Of a DNA stretch of 64,000 bases, positions 46,540 through 56,418 are shown in pieces (the first letter of the stretch is position 1; each line of letters opens with the position of its first letter). Source of the DNA: G965232465 sp965276005 (GTDB lineage Bacteria > Pseudomonadota > Alphaproteobacteria > JAQWUY01); the NCBI GenBank assembly GCA_965276005.1, contig OZ254962.1, forward strand, positions 1,488,001-1,552,000, read 5' to 3'. A model generated the notes under the pieces. It searched no databases. It had not been told where the DNA came from and was given only the letters and a program-made list of their open reading frames with translations. The position numbers and the translations under genes were made by a program.

Positions 46540-46709
46540 TATGCACATAAAGATTTTGATACGCCATAGTACAAAGGCATACGCTATATCGCAAATACAC
46601 CACACCACTCATATTTTTCGCCCTATACATTATATTTGCCGAAACATCAAAAGCATGGTATACTTACAGTATATAAAAAATACTTTTTAAACACAGGAAA
46701 GAATATGGT

Positions 46710-47615
46710 ATGACAGATAAAAACATAACCGTAATTGGGCTCGGATCTATGGGGTTTGGGGTTGCTTGTTGTTTGGTCAAAGCGAGGTTTACCACATATG
46801 GGGTCGACATTCGCAAGGACGCTATCAAAGCATTTAACCAAAACGGCGGGATTGGTACCACTGATGGACATATAGCGGTACAAAACAGCTCGATTGTATT
46901 TGTATTTTTGGTCAGTGCAGACGATGTACAATCTGTGTTGTTAGGGGATAATGGCATCGCTCGATCGGCTCAGCCCGATACCGTATTTGTATTGTGTAGC
47001 ACCATGCCGGCACAACGCACCATTGCCATTGCACATACCTTAGAAAATATGGGTATGCGGGTGCTAGACGCCCCCGTATCAGGGGGACAGGTAAAAGCCA
47101 ACAGTGGTGATTTAACCGTCATGGCATCGGGGGCGGACGATGTATTTGCCGATTTAGACCCAATCCTGCCGGCTATTGCCGCCAAAGTGTTTCGATTGGG
47201 CAACACTATAGGCATCGGGTCGAACATGAAAATGATAAATCAGCTGCTTGCCGGCACGCACATTGCCATCATGGGCGAAGCGTTTGCCCTTGCTCGCAAA
47301 GTGGGGTTGGACATATCCGTAGTGTATGATGTGATTACCCAATCGGCGGGGTCGTCTTGGGTGTTCGAGAACCGGGGTGCCCATGTACGGGATGCGGATT
47401 ATACCCCCCGTTCGGCTATCGACATATTCGTAAAAGATTTGGGCATTGTCCACAATGAGGCTACAACTGTAGACTTTACCCCCGCATTTGCCACTATGGC
47501 ATGGCATCTGTTTCAACAAGCCTCAGAAAACGGCTGGGGACAACAAGACGATGCGGCTGTGGCAAAGTGGATTGCCGAAAAAAACGGTTTTCAATTGCAT
47601 GACGATGGTGTATAA
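46710..47615 (+). CDS. ltnD: L-threonate dehydrogenase-type 3-hydroxyacid dehydrogenase
   Basis: NAD-dependent beta-hydroxyacid dehydrogenase of 301 residues. The Rossmann motif VIGLGSMGFGVA opens the protein; DAPVSGGQVKANSGDLTVM and SNMKMINQLLAGTHIA carry the substrate-binding and catalytic-Lys regions. The neighbours otnK, otnC and otnI indicate the C4 sugar-acid (threonate or erythronate) pathway, in which this enzyme makes the 2-oxo acid. AGGAAAG precedes the start. Confidence 0.87.
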   Translation: MTDKNITVIGLGSMGFGVACCLVKARFTTYGVDIRKDAIKAFNQNGGIGTTDGHIAVQNSSIVFVFLVSADDVQSVLLGDNGIARSAQPDTVFVLCSTMPAQRTIAIAHTLENMGMRVLDAPVSGGQVKANSGDLTVMASGADDVFADLDPILPAIAAKVFRLGNTIGIGSNMKMINQLLAGTHIAIMGEAFALARKVGLDISVVYDVITQSAGSSWVFENRGAHVRDADYTPRSAIDIFVKDLGIVHNEATTVDFTPAFATMAWHLFQQASENGWGQQDDAAVAKWIAEKNGFQLHDDGV

Positions 47616-47626
47616 ATGTGGTGTAA

Positions 47627-47755
47627 AGCGGTTGCAACCGCTGAGAGCGTAAGCCCGATGTGGTACAAAGCATGGGGGGAGTGCGTGTGGTATTTTGTCG
47701 CACGAAGTGCGGTAAAATCCACATTATACGCACGGGGGCGGAGCCCCCTAGACTC
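47627..47755 (-). repeat. Palindromic intergenic element, copy B (inverted)
   Basis: A 129-base copy in opposite orientation to the other three, between ltnD and otnK. Compared with copy C its central stem reads CGCAC-TTC-GTGCG instead of CGTGC-TTC-GCACG, so both sides changed together and pairing is kept. It separates ltnD from the otnK-otnC-otnI run by 223 bases. Confidence 0.85.
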
Positions 47756-47838
47756 ACAAAACAAGCCACAAACCAAAGTGTAGCCTACACAATCATTTTG
47801 TACAACATGGACTATACATAAAGAGAGAATATTAACAC

Positions 47839-49140
47839 ATGACTATATTAGGCTGTATAGCAGATGACTTTACTGGGGCAACGGACTTAGCCGGGCGGCT
47901 GTACAACAGCGGTGTTCCGGTGTCTTTACGCATTGGTGTACCTGATATTGATGTACCCGGCGATGTACGGGACATAGACACTTCGGCGGTGGAAATTATC
48001 GCTTTAAAGTGCCGCAGTATCGACCCACAACAGGCGGTCACACAAGCCTTACAAGCTTTAAAATGGCTACAAAACACGGGGGCAAAGCGGTTTTTTTGGA
48101 AATATTGTTCGACTTTTGATTCCACAGACACCGGCAATATTGGCGGCGTAGCGGCGGCTCTTATGCAGGCACTAGGGGCAGAGCAAACCATTTATTGCCC
48201 CACTTTTCCCGAAAATGGACGGACAGTGTTTATGGGACATTTGTTCGTACACGAAAAATTGTTATCAGACAGCCCCATGCAACACCACCCCATTACCCCC
48301 ATGACCAACAGCAACCTACAGCAAGTCCTTAAACCGCAGCTGCCACACGGGGATACGGGGTTGGTGTCGTTGCTGGACATTCAAGGCGGTGTCGACACCG
48401 TTAAGCAAAAATTAGCCGATTTACTAGCCATCGGTAAAACCCATGTGATAGTCGATGGTATCTGTCATGCGGATATGCACACCCTTGCCTGTGCCTGTGC
48501 CGATATGCGGCTGCTCACGGGGGGCAGTGTGATTGCTGTACCGCTATCACACGCATACCAACGACAAGGTTTATTGCCCCCCGCCGCACAAAGTGCCGCC
48601 GCCCCCGCCGCCGCTATCGGCACGGGTACATTGGTGCTATCGGGGAGCTGTGCCGCCATGACCCAACGGCAAGTGTCCGCATACAAAAAACATGCCCTGT
48701 CCTATCATATAGACGCCATAAAGCTGGCAAAAAACGGCACACAAGACATCAAAGGCTGGCTGTCCGCCCAAGATATAAACGCCGACAAAATCATATACGC
48801 CACCGCCGATGCGGAGACGGTGGCACACGCCCAATCTGTATTGGGGGATACGGTAGCCGATATTATTGAAACCGCTATGGGGGACATTGCCACCCATGCC
48901 TTGCAGTTGGGCATACAGCGGTTTGTTGTTGCCGGTGGGGAAACCTCTGGAGCAGTCACCAAAGCCCTTAATATTACCCGGATGACCATCAGTACAGAAA
49001 TCGACCACGGGGTGCCATGGACTTTTTGTAACAGTGGCGATACGCCTATTGCCCTTGCCCTAAAATCGGGCAATTTTGGCAATACGGCGTTTTTTAAACA
49101 GGCATTCGATACCTTAAACTCTATTTTACAGCAAGAATAA
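47839..49140 (+). CDS. otnK: 3-oxo-tetronate kinase (four-carbon acid sugar kinase)
   Basis: DUF1537-type kinase of 433 residues. The N-terminal domain begins LGCIADDFTGATDLAGRLYN, with the conserved DDFTGA, and CPTFPENGRTVFMGHLFVHE follows. The C-terminal nucleotide domain contains VVAGGETSGAVTKAL, the glycine-rich loop. It phosphorylates the 3-oxo acid made by LtnD and OtnI. The next gene, otnC, begins 69 bases later. Confidence 0.9.
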   Translation: MTILGCIADDFTGATDLAGRLYNSGVPVSLRIGVPDIDVPGDVRDIDTSAVEIIALKCRSIDPQQAVTQALQALKWLQNTGAKRFFWKYCSTFDSTDTGNIGGVAAALMQALGAEQTIYCPTFPENGRTVFMGHLFVHEKLLSDSPMQHHPITPMTNSNLQQVLKPQLPHGDTGLVSLLDIQGGVDTVKQKLADLLAIGKTHVIVDGICHADMHTLACACADMRLLTGGSVIAVPLSHAYQRQGLLPPAAQSAAAPAAAIGTGTLVLSGSCAAMTQRQVSAYKKHALSYHIDAIKLAKNGTQDIKGWLSAQDINADKIIYATADAETVAHAQSVLGDTVADIIETAMGDIATHALQLGIQRFVVAGGETSGAVTKALNITRMTISTEIDHGVPWTFCNSGDTPIALALKSGNFGNTAFFKQAFDTLNSILQQE

Positions 49141-49209
49141 CCCATATTAAAATACACAAAATTACAGAAACACATCTGCCTTGCAAATTTTTACACTAAA
49201 GGAGAAAAA

Positions 49210-49875
49210 ATGTCAGAACACGCAAAGTTACGGGAACACATCTGCCTAATGGCACAATCCATATACGATCGGGGACTTACGGGCGGATCCAGTGGCAATA
49301 TTTCCGCCCGCTTAAGCACAGGGGAGATATTGGTTACACCCACAGGATGCTGTTTTGGACGGTTGGATCCGGCGGCACTTACCCTAATGGATGCCAACAT
49401 GCACTACATCAGTGGCGATAAACCGACAAAAGAGGTTCCCCTACATGCGGCGTTTTACCAAACCCGCCTCAATACAGATGGCAGCCGTAAAACCGGGGCA
49501 GTGGTACACCTGCACAGTTGCCATTCGGTAGCGTTGTCGATGTTACCCGATACGGATCCCGACAATATGCTGCCGCCGTTAACCGCCTATGGGATTATGA
49601 AACTGGGCAAAGTGGCGTTGTTGCCTTACTTTATGCCGGGCGATGTGGCGATGGGCGATGCCATTCGGGGACTGGCGGGCAAACGATCGGCGGTGGTGCT
49701 GGCACATCACGGACCGGTAGTGGCAGGTAAAGACTTAGAATCCGCCGTATACGCCACCGAAGAACTGGAAGAAACCGCCAAATTGGCACTGTTGACAAGG
49801 GGGTTACAGCCGAATCTGTTAAGCCAAGCCCAAATTAACGGCATTGTAACAAAATTTGATGTGGATTGGGAGTAA
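49210..49875 (+). CDS. otnC: 3-oxo-tetronate 4-phosphate decarboxylase (class II aldolase family)
   Basis: Zinc-dependent class II aldolase/adducin-family protein of 221 residues. It has GLTGGSSGNISARL near residue 24, the acid-base Glu in KEVPLHAAFY, the zinc ligands in VVHLHSCHS and the second site AHHGPVVAG. It removes CO2 from the phosphorylated 3-oxo acid to give dihydroxyacetone phosphate. AAGGAG lies upstream. It overlaps nothing and sits 14 bases before the otnI start. Confidence 0.9.
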   Translation: MSEHAKLREHICLMAQSIYDRGLTGGSSGNISARLSTGEILVTPTGCCFGRLDPAALTLMDANMHYISGDKPTKEVPLHAAFYQTRLNTDGSRKTGAVVHLHSCHSVALSMLPDTDPDNMLPPLTAYGIMKLGKVALLPYFMPGDVAMGDAIRGLAGKRSAVVLAHHGPVVAGKDLESAVYATEELEETAKLALLTRGLQPNLLSQAQINGIVTKFDVDWE

Positions 49876-49889
49876 CACGGTATACAAAA

Positions 49890-50660
49890 ATGGTAAAAAT
49901 ATCAGCAAATTTAGGATTTTTATGGCAAGATCTGCCCCTTGCAGACGCCATATACGAAGCAAAACAATATGGCTTCGATGCGGTCGAGTGCCACTTTCCG
50001 TACGATCAAGATATGGACGCCGTCAAAACCGCTTTGTCAGATACAGAACTACCGATGATCGGTTTAAATACCGCCACTGGCGACAAACAAGGCGACAGCG
50101 GTTTATGTGCCTTGCCCGACCGTATACAAGACGCCCAGAACAGCATCACCCAAGCCATCGCCTATGCCCACATAATGGGCAGTAAAAATATCCATATGAT
50201 GGCAGGTATAGCTCCACAAAATCCCCATACGGAACGCACTTTTATCGACAACCTGCACTATGCCAGCAAGAAGGCAAGCCCGCACGGTATTACGCTGTTA
50301 ATCGAACCGTTAAACGCTTTTGACAAAGCGGGGTATTTTTTAAACAACACCTTGCAAGCACAAGATATTTTGCACAAAGTACAACGGGACAATGTAAAAA
50401 TCCTGTTCGACTGTTACCATGTACAACGCACAGAAGGCAATGTATGGCACCGATACCAACACATATCCCCCCTAGTAGGACACATCCAAATCGCCTCCAG
50501 CCCCCAGCGGGCAGAACCCAACACCGGGGAACTCAATTATACCTATTTGTTACAACAATTCAAACAACACGGTTACACGGGATACATAGGGGCAGAGTAC
50601 ATACCCAGCGGTGCAACGGCAGATACTCTGGGTTGGTTACCTGCATACCAAGCGATTTAA
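49890..50660 (+). CDS. otnI: 2-oxo-tetronate isomerase (hydroxypyruvate isomerase family)
   Basis: TIM-barrel isomerase of 256 residues in the Hyi/OtnI family: ANLGFLWQDLPLADAIYEAK, FDAVECHFPYD, GLNTATGD, LLIEPLNAFDKAGYFL and the catalytic-Glu and metal region GYIGAEYIPSG. It converts 2-oxo to 3-oxo tetronate for OtnK. ATG 49890 was chosen as the family N-terminus begins there (MVKISANLGF). Convergent with the cys operon, with a 18-base gap. Confidence 0.88.
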   Translation: MVKISANLGFLWQDLPLADAIYEAKQYGFDAVECHFPYDQDMDAVKTALSDTELPMIGLNTATGDKQGDSGLCALPDRIQDAQNSITQAIAYAHIMGSKNIHMMAGIAPQNPHTERTFIDNLHYASKKASPHGITLLIEPLNAFDKAGYFLNNTLQAQDILHKVQRDNVKILFDCYHVQRTEGNVWHRYQHISPLVGHIQIASSPQRAEPNTGELNYTYLLQQFKQHGYTGYIGAEYIPSGATADTLGWLPAYQAI

Positions 50661-50678
50661 ACCGCACACTGTGTATGA

Positions 50679-51626
50679 CTAAAAAGACGATACAGCAGCA
50701 ATAGGTGGGTTTTGTTTATTGTCGATGTCTGCACAAGTGATGGTGCATAGTTTACCGTCGGCACAGGGTTTTTGGCTGAGGGTGCTATACTGTTGCTCTG
50801 TATACCGCACCGCATCCCGGCGAAAATACTCGAAAATGTGGGGGTCTAGGGTGGCGTTGTATACGATAATGTCTGCCAATTGCAGGTGGCGGATGTCGCC
50901 AATAGTTAAGGCGTCTGCGGTGTTTTTTGGCAAACATATATGATGTACCGCCCCCACCGCCCCCACCGCCCCCGCTGATGACATAGTGGCATCGGGGCTG
51001 TTTAACAGCTGTATGGTTTTTTGCCATGCACTGTGTTTGTGTCCCTGTAAAAACAGCGATGCAATGGTGCCATTAAAAAACTGTTCCCAAAACCGTTTGC
51101 GGTGGGTGCTGTTGGCAAATTTGATTTTTACCGCATTTCTAAATGTATCGGCAAACATCGCCAGTTTGCCTAAGTTTTCGTCCAGTATGGATTCCAAAAA
51201 CGAACGGGTGTTGCGTACCAAAATGGGGGCGGAGCCGTTGGAACAAATACCGATGGTTAAGGGGCTGCGATCGACCACTGCCCCGATGAGAAAATCCGAT
51301 AATTCTGGTGTGTCGACCACATTTACGGGTATTGCCAGCTGCCTTGCCCATTGAGACACACAGCGGTTTATCTGGTCGTCATCGCTCGCCCCAAATATCA
51401 TATGGGCACCTTGTAAATGCTGCAAAGTGGGCTGTGCGGGGCAGTGCTGTATCCGTCCTTGTTGTACATAGGTGTGCAATTCGTCATTGATATGGGGTGC
51501 CATCACCACAATCGAGGTGTGCAACCGTAATAATAGGCGCATTTTGCGGCTGGCATCTTCGCCACCTCCGACCACGACAATAGGTTTTGTCGTGTGTTTT
51601 TTATAAAAAATCGGTAGAGTCTGCAT
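50679..51626 (-). CDS. cysG: Truncated CysG: precorrin-2 dehydrogenase/ferrochelatase with a methyltransferase remnant
   Basis: A 315-residue protein. Residues 1-210 match the CysG N-terminal half: VVVGGGEDASRKMRLLL, FGASDDDQINRCVSQWA, IPVNVVDTPELSDF, SPLTIGICSNGSAPIL and FWEQFFNGT. After an AVG-rich linker encoded by three 9-bp repeats (about 50948-50974) comes only the first 50 residues of a uroporphyrinogen methyltransferase (LTIGDIRHLQLADIIVYN). Its usual GAGPGD loop reads CLPKNTAD, and the rest of that domain is absent. It probably oxidises precorrin-2 and inserts iron, but cannot methylate uroporphyrinogen III. It lies 3 bases after cysI. Confidence 0.85.
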   Translation of the reverse strand: MQTLPIFYKKHTTKPIVVVGGGEDASRKMRLLLRLHTSIVVMAPHINDELHTYVQQGRIQHCPAQPTLQHLQGAHMIFGASDDDQINRCVSQWARQLAIPVNVVDTPELSDFLIGAVVDRSPLTIGICSNGSAPILVRNTRSFLESILDENLGKLAMFADTFRNAVKIKFANSTHRKRFWEQFFNGTIASLFLQGHKHSAWQKTIQLLNSPDATMSSAGAVGAVGAVHHICLPKNTADALTIGDIRHLQLADIIVYNATLDPHIFEYFRRDAVRYTEQQYSTLSQKPCADGKLCTITCADIDNKQNPPIAAVSSF

Positions 51627-51629
51627 GTG

Positions 51630-53369
51630 TTATGCCTTTATCTGTGCGTGAAAATCCGTGCCGTGTTGGGTGGCGGCTACATAGCCTTGTCGAATGACGA
51701 AATCGCCAAATGTTTCTTGTTGCTGTTTGTGCTCAGCATAATCAGCTAACAGCGGTTCCAAGATGGTTTCGATGTCTTTTTCGTGGATATTTTCCTTGTA
51801 TAATTTGTTTAATCGGTCGCCCACATGCCCCGCCCCCAAGTACATATTGTAGCGGTTTAGGGCTTTGCCGACAAAGCCAATTTCTGCCAAATACGGTCTG
51901 CCACAGCCATTGGGACAGCCGGTCATGCGAATGGTGATATTGTTTTGCCGCAACTTGTATTTGTCCAGTAACACCTCGATGCGATCGATTAGGGACGGTA
52001 AAAACCGCTCTGCCTCCGCCATAGCCAGCGAACAGGTGTTTAACGCCACACAGGCGATCGAATGGCTACGCATACCCGATAGGTTTTCTTGTTTGTCCAG
52101 TATGCCATATTTTGATAGTATCTGTAAAACGGTGCGTTTGTGCTGTATATCCACATTGCCAAGTATCAGATTTTGATTGCCCGTTAAACGAAAATCGCAT
52201 ATGTCTTGTGCAGCAATGTCTCGCAGGGCGGTTTTTAACGGATATGCCTGCGTATCTTTGACTCGCCCGCCTTCGATGTGCAGGGTTAAAAACAGCTTGC
52301 CATTGGTGCCTTTTTGCCACCCTAACACATCGGCGTTGGTGTTAAATACATACGATTGGGGCGGGGAAAAGCTATATCCCAAGCGGGTTTCCAATTCCTG
52401 TTGAATCCACTCCAGCCCGTAGGTCTCAATGGTGTATTTAAAGCGGGCATGCTTGCGAGTCACCCGATTGCCATAGTCCCGCTGTATCTGCACGATGTGG
52501 TAACACACATCCAGCACCTTATCGGCTTCGATAAACCCGATCATACTGCCCAAGCGAGGGTAAGTGGTGGTATCCCCATGCGTCATACCCATACCGCCGC
52601 CAATGGCAACATTGTACCCCAACAGCACCCCCTTTTTGACAATGGCAATCAGCCCAATATCATTGGCAAACACATCCACATCGTTATTCGGGGGAATGGC
52701 GATGGCAATTTTAAACTTGCGGGGCAAATAGTGTTTGCCGTATAAAGGCTCGACGGTTTCTGCCCCGCCCGCCAACAATGTACCTTGTAAAAATATTTCG
52801 TGATAGGCTCTGGAAGTGGGCATAAGGTGCTTGCTGATTTTACCCGCCATATCGTATATGTGTTGGTGTGCTTTAGATTCAAACGGATTTGGCGAACACA
52901 TCACATTGCGGTTGACATCGCCACAACCGGCGATACTGTCGAGCAATTGTTGGTGATATTGCTGAATAGTCGGTGCCAAGTTGCGTTTTAAAATACCGTG
53001 AAACTGCATCGCTTGGCGGGTGGTTAATTTTAAGGTTTTTATGGTTTGTTGTGCGGCAATGGTATCGGCAACCAGCCACTGTTTAGCGGTCATCAATCCC
53101 CCCGGCAGCCGCAAGCGAATCATAAACGCATATGCCGGCTCCAGCAACCGTTGCATCCGTTGTTTGCGGGTATCCCGGTCGTCTTGTTGATATATACCGT
53201 GAAATTTAATCAGCATAGTATCGTCATCGAACATCGCCCCGGTTAAGGGATTTTGTAGCCCTTGAGCAATAGTTCCCCGCAAATAATCAGAATTATCTTT
53301 GATAAATTCTACGGGATTAGCGTTTTGTTGTATGTCGTTTACGGCTTTTGGTTTCGGGTTTTGTGTCAT
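51630..53369 (-). CDS. cysI: Sulfite reductase hemoprotein subunit
   Basis: Siroheme and 4Fe-4S subunit of 579 residues reducing sulfite to sulfide. The cluster and siroheme ligands are visible in IACVALNTCSLAMAEAERFL and RMTGCPNGCGRPY, in E. coli-like spacing. The N-terminal parachute part and TRQAMQFHGI (siroheme contact) are also present. Start ATG 53369 has AAGGACG upstream. It works with the CysJ flavoprotein encoded 27 bases upstream. Confidence 0.95.
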   Translation of the reverse strand: MTQNPKPKAVNDIQQNANPVEFIKDNSDYLRGTIAQGLQNPLTGAMFDDDTMLIKFHGIYQQDDRDTRKQRMQRLLEPAYAFMIRLRLPGGLMTAKQWLVADTIAAQQTIKTLKLTTRQAMQFHGILKRNLAPTIQQYHQQLLDSIAGCGDVNRNVMCSPNPFESKAHQHIYDMAGKISKHLMPTSRAYHEIFLQGTLLAGGAETVEPLYGKHYLPRKFKIAIAIPPNNDVDVFANDIGLIAIVKKGVLLGYNVAIGGGMGMTHGDTTTYPRLGSMIGFIEADKVLDVCYHIVQIQRDYGNRVTRKHARFKYTIETYGLEWIQQELETRLGYSFSPPQSYVFNTNADVLGWQKGTNGKLFLTLHIEGGRVKDTQAYPLKTALRDIAAQDICDFRLTGNQNLILGNVDIQHKRTVLQILSKYGILDKQENLSGMRSHSIACVALNTCSLAMAEAERFLPSLIDRIEVLLDKYKLRQNNITIRMTGCPNGCGRPYLAEIGFVGKALNRYNMYLGAGHVGDRLNKLYKENIHEKDIETILEPLLADYAEHKQQQETFGDFVIRQGYVAATQHGTDFHAQIKA

Positions 53370-53396
53370 CTGTGTCGTCCTTGTGGTGTTGTGGGG

Positions 53397-55139
53397 TTAG
53401 TAAATATCCCGTTGGTATCGCCCAATAGCGGTGTAGCTGTTGAGTTCATCGGTAGCGTCATCGAGACTGATATTTTTGTGTTTTTGCACAATTTCAATCA
53501 GGGTATTATGCACCTCTTTTGCCATATGTGTCGATCCGCACACATAGATACACGCCCCGTTGTCGATCCATTGTGCTACCTGTAGGGCTTGTTGTTGTAA
53601 TATGTGTTGCACATATATTTTGTGTGCCTGATCTCGGGAAAATGCCAAATCGATATGGGTGAGTACTTTTTTGGCGACATAGTCTTGCCATTCGACTTGG
53701 TACAAAAAATCATTTTGAAAGGTCTGTTCCCCGAAAAACAACCAGTTTTGCCCGCCGCCATCGTGCTCCCGTTGCTGCATAAACGCCCGAAACGGAGCAA
53801 TGCCCGTCCCCGCCCCAATCATAATAATTGGCGTCTGTATATCCTTAGGCAAGCGAAACGCATCATTTTTGTGAATGTATATATCCACCGTATCATCCGC
53901 TTGCAGGTTGGATAAAAACCCGGAGGCTTGTCCCAAATGGGTCGTGTCCGCATGATCTTGCCACGCTGTTTTGCCAACGGTAATATGCAGCTCTTCGGCT
54001 ACAGCATCCATAGCAGACGCTATGGAATACAAGCGGGGTTTTAGCGGCGGTAACCCCTGTACCAAATCCTGTGCAGACGGGCGGATATTGTGATGCTGCA
54101 AGATGTGCGAAAAAGTATAGTTTTGCAAAAACGGTTTGTTTTCAGCGTCCGTGTTATCGGGCAAAAAGTAGCGTAAACTGGAGGCGGTCGGGGTGGTGAT
54201 ATTGCACTTTTTTTGTAACGCCTGCCGCAACGATAAGGACTCGTCTTTCAGGGTTACGGTTTCCGTCCCCGTAAAGCCGGTTGTGTGCAGTAAATCCTCG
54301 ACTTGTTCTGTGCTATTGGGGGCAACCACCGCCACCGCATCGCCCACTTCATAGGTGATACCACTGTCGTCTAAATCCAGTTCGATATGATAGGTTTGTT
54401 TATCCGACTGGGCATCGTGCAGGTTAAAAATGTTTAACACAGTCGCTGTGTATGGCGTATCCTTGTCGAATGGCGTATGGGCGGGTTTTTCTGTCGCTAA
54501 TGTGGGCGTGGTAACGGTAGCGATAGGGCGTTGTAGTTCGGTGGTGATAGCCGCCGCCCAAGGGTGTATGTGATCGGCAAAATCCGTATCCGCTAGCACA
54601 ATATCGCATATACGATGGCTGCCTAATTGTGCCAGTTGGGCGTCGACCTCGATGCCGGTTTGACAAAATTTTTCGTAGGTTTCATCGCCTAAGGCAAATA
54701 CAGCAAACTGTGTATGGGACAAATCAGGGGCTTTTTTCGAGTGTAAATCTTTGTGAAACGCAAGTGCCGTATCCGGGGCGTCCCCGTCCCCATAGGTGGC
54801 AACCGCCATAAAAATGTGGGTGTAGTCTTTTAGAGCCTTAACTTTAAGGGTACTGACATTTTGTACATCTGGGGTGATATTGTGGGCGATAAAATTTTCT
54901 GCGACCTGTTCGGCTACTTTTTTGGCATTGCCCGATTGGGTCGCATACGCCACAAGTACCCTAATATCCGGACTAGAGGGCGGTGCCAATGCGGTAGCGT
55001 CCGCCCCGCCTATACTTTGATTGTCCCCCGTATATAGTCCCGCCAGCCCCGCATAATATCCAGAAATCCAAATTTTTTGTTCTGGCGTGGTCTGGGTGTT
55101 GAGCTGTGTCACTATCGATAAAATATTTTTGTCTAACAT
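53397..55139 (-). CDS. cysJ: Sulfite reductase flavoprotein subunit
   Basis: NADPH-flavoprotein of 580 residues. Order: flavodoxin-like FMN domain (about 55-200, with VLVAYATQSGNAKKVAEQVA), FAD-binding domain with RLYSIASA, and the NADPH domain with MIGAGTGIAPFRAFMQQR and the C-terminal YQRDIY. ATG 55139 has AAGGGG upstream and matches the family N-terminus; a longer frame would start inside cysN. It overlaps or abuts cysN tightly. Confidence 0.93.
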   Translation of the reverse strand: MLDKNILSIVTQLNTQTTPEQKIWISGYYAGLAGLYTGDNQSIGGADATALAPPSSPDIRVLVAYATQSGNAKKVAEQVAENFIAHNITPDVQNVSTLKVKALKDYTHIFMAVATYGDGDAPDTALAFHKDLHSKKAPDLSHTQFAVFALGDETYEKFCQTGIEVDAQLAQLGSHRICDIVLADTDFADHIHPWAAAITTELQRPIATVTTPTLATEKPAHTPFDKDTPYTATVLNIFNLHDAQSDKQTYHIELDLDDSGITYEVGDAVAVVAPNSTEQVEDLLHTTGFTGTETVTLKDESLSLRQALQKKCNITTPTASSLRYFLPDNTDAENKPFLQNYTFSHILQHHNIRPSAQDLVQGLPPLKPRLYSIASAMDAVAEELHITVGKTAWQDHADTTHLGQASGFLSNLQADDTVDIYIHKNDAFRLPKDIQTPIIMIGAGTGIAPFRAFMQQREHDGGGQNWLFFGEQTFQNDFLYQVEWQDYVAKKVLTHIDLAFSRDQAHKIYVQHILQQQALQVAQWIDNGACIYVCGSTHMAKEVHNTLIEIVQKHKNISLDDATDELNSYTAIGRYQRDIY

Positions 55140-55161
55140 ATATATCCCCTTTGTCATCCGC

Positions 55162-56418
55162 TTATATGGCAAAATCGACGGCGGTTTGCCGCAGGCGAAT
55201 CATACCCACAGCAACCGTTTGATTGCTGTTTGGATCGATGAGTATAAATTGCCCCGCTTGTTTGTTATCGGTAAAATTTTCCACTGGCAACGGCAGTTGA
55301 GCACGCAAGGTAATATTGGCAATATCGTTTTTCTCAACACAATGGGTGTCACTGTGGTGTAACGATTCCATGTCGATACTGTAATTGATATTTTCAATCA
55401 TCACCGCACTAAATTGCGTCAAGTGGCGGATACCGTATATTTGGTGCAAGTGCAGCGGCTTTTCGTCGAACCAACATATATCCGCATCGAATGTGGTACG
55501 GGGGGCGTCCGCATCGATAGCGATAACATCGCCCTTGTCGATGTCGATATGTCTGTCCAGTAACAGTGTGCCGGACATGCCTTGTGTTATTCGCTGTACG
55601 GGGGTACCGTACACTTCGATAGCCGATAACACCGCTTCGATACCGCTGGGTTGTACAGTGATGGTATCGCCTACCTCGAAGTGTCCGCTGTTGACCCGCC
55701 CGGCGTATCCCCGATAGTCTGGGTTGTCTCGACTCATCGGGCGGATAACCGTTTGTACGGCAAACTTGGGTTTTTCCGATACCGTATGCACAGGGGCGGA
55801 TTCGAGAATATCCATCAAGGTTTTACCCCCATACCACGGGGTATTTTTCGATGCATACACCACATTATCGCCCAAAAATGCCGAAGTGGGAATGTATGCC
55901 TCGACATTTATATGACACGCCTGTGCCACCTGTTGATATGCCCGTACAATAGTATCGAAAATCTGCTGGCTGTATCCGACCATATCCATTTTGTTGACAC
56001 ACACCACCACCGTTTTGGTCTGTAACAGCCCAAATATAGCCGAGTGTCGCCGCACTTGTGCGGTGATAGCATGGCGGGCATCGAGCAGCACAATCCCCAA
56101 GTGGGCATTGGAAATACCGGTAACTGTGTTGCGGGTATATTGCTGGTGTCCTGGTGTATCGGCAATAATAAAACGGCGGTTTTTTGTTTGAAAATATTTA
56201 TATGCCACATCGATAGTGATGCCCTGTTGTTTTTCCGAACTCAACCCATCGGTCAGCAAACTTAAATTGATATTGCCATCGTCGGTAAAGTTTTTGGGAT
56301 CGTTTAAAAAATCCTTTTGGGTTTGGGTGATAGCCCCAGAATCATATAGCAACCGTCCAATAAGGGTGCTTTTACCGTTATCTACGCTGCCTGAGGTGGC
56401 AAAAGTCAGTTTATCCAT
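55162..56418 (-). CDS. cysN: Sulfate adenylyltransferase GTPase subunit
   Basis: GTP-binding subunit of 418 residues. Motifs are SGSVDNGKSTLIGRLLYDSG (G1), DTPGHQQYTRN (G3) and VNKMD (G4), then two EF-Tu-like barrels. It ends after the barrels and has no C-terminal APS kinase domain. No separate CysC is seen, which agrees with the APS-type CysH nearby. Its start touches the cysD stop. Confidence 0.93.
   Translation of the reverse strand: MDKLTFATSGSVDNGKSTLIGRLLYDSGAITQTQKDFLNDPKNFTDDGNINLSLLTDGLSSEKQQGITIDVAYKYFQTKNRRFIIADTPGHQQYTRNTVTGISNAHLGIVLLDARHAITAQVRRHSAIFGLLQTKTVVVCVNKMDMVGYSQQIFDTIVRAYQQVAQACHINVEAYIPTSAFLGDNVVYASKNTPWYGGKTLMDILESAPVHTVSEKPKFAVQTVIRPMSRDNPDYRGYAGRVNSGHFEVGDTITVQPSGIEAVLSAIEVYGTPVQRITQGMSGTLLLDRHIDIDKGDVIAIDADAPRTTFDADICWFDEKPLHLHQIYGIRHLTQFSAVMIENINYSIDMESLHHSDTHCVEKNDIANITLRAQLPLPVENFTDNKQAGQFILIDPNSNQTVAVGMIRLRQTAVDFAI

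Noticed and set aside
46541..46555. 14-base match to spacer 1 of the CRISPR array (ATGCACATAAAGAT)
   Set aside because: It covers only the middle of the spacer, not the repeat-proximal seed, and flanks do not match. Chance is plausible.
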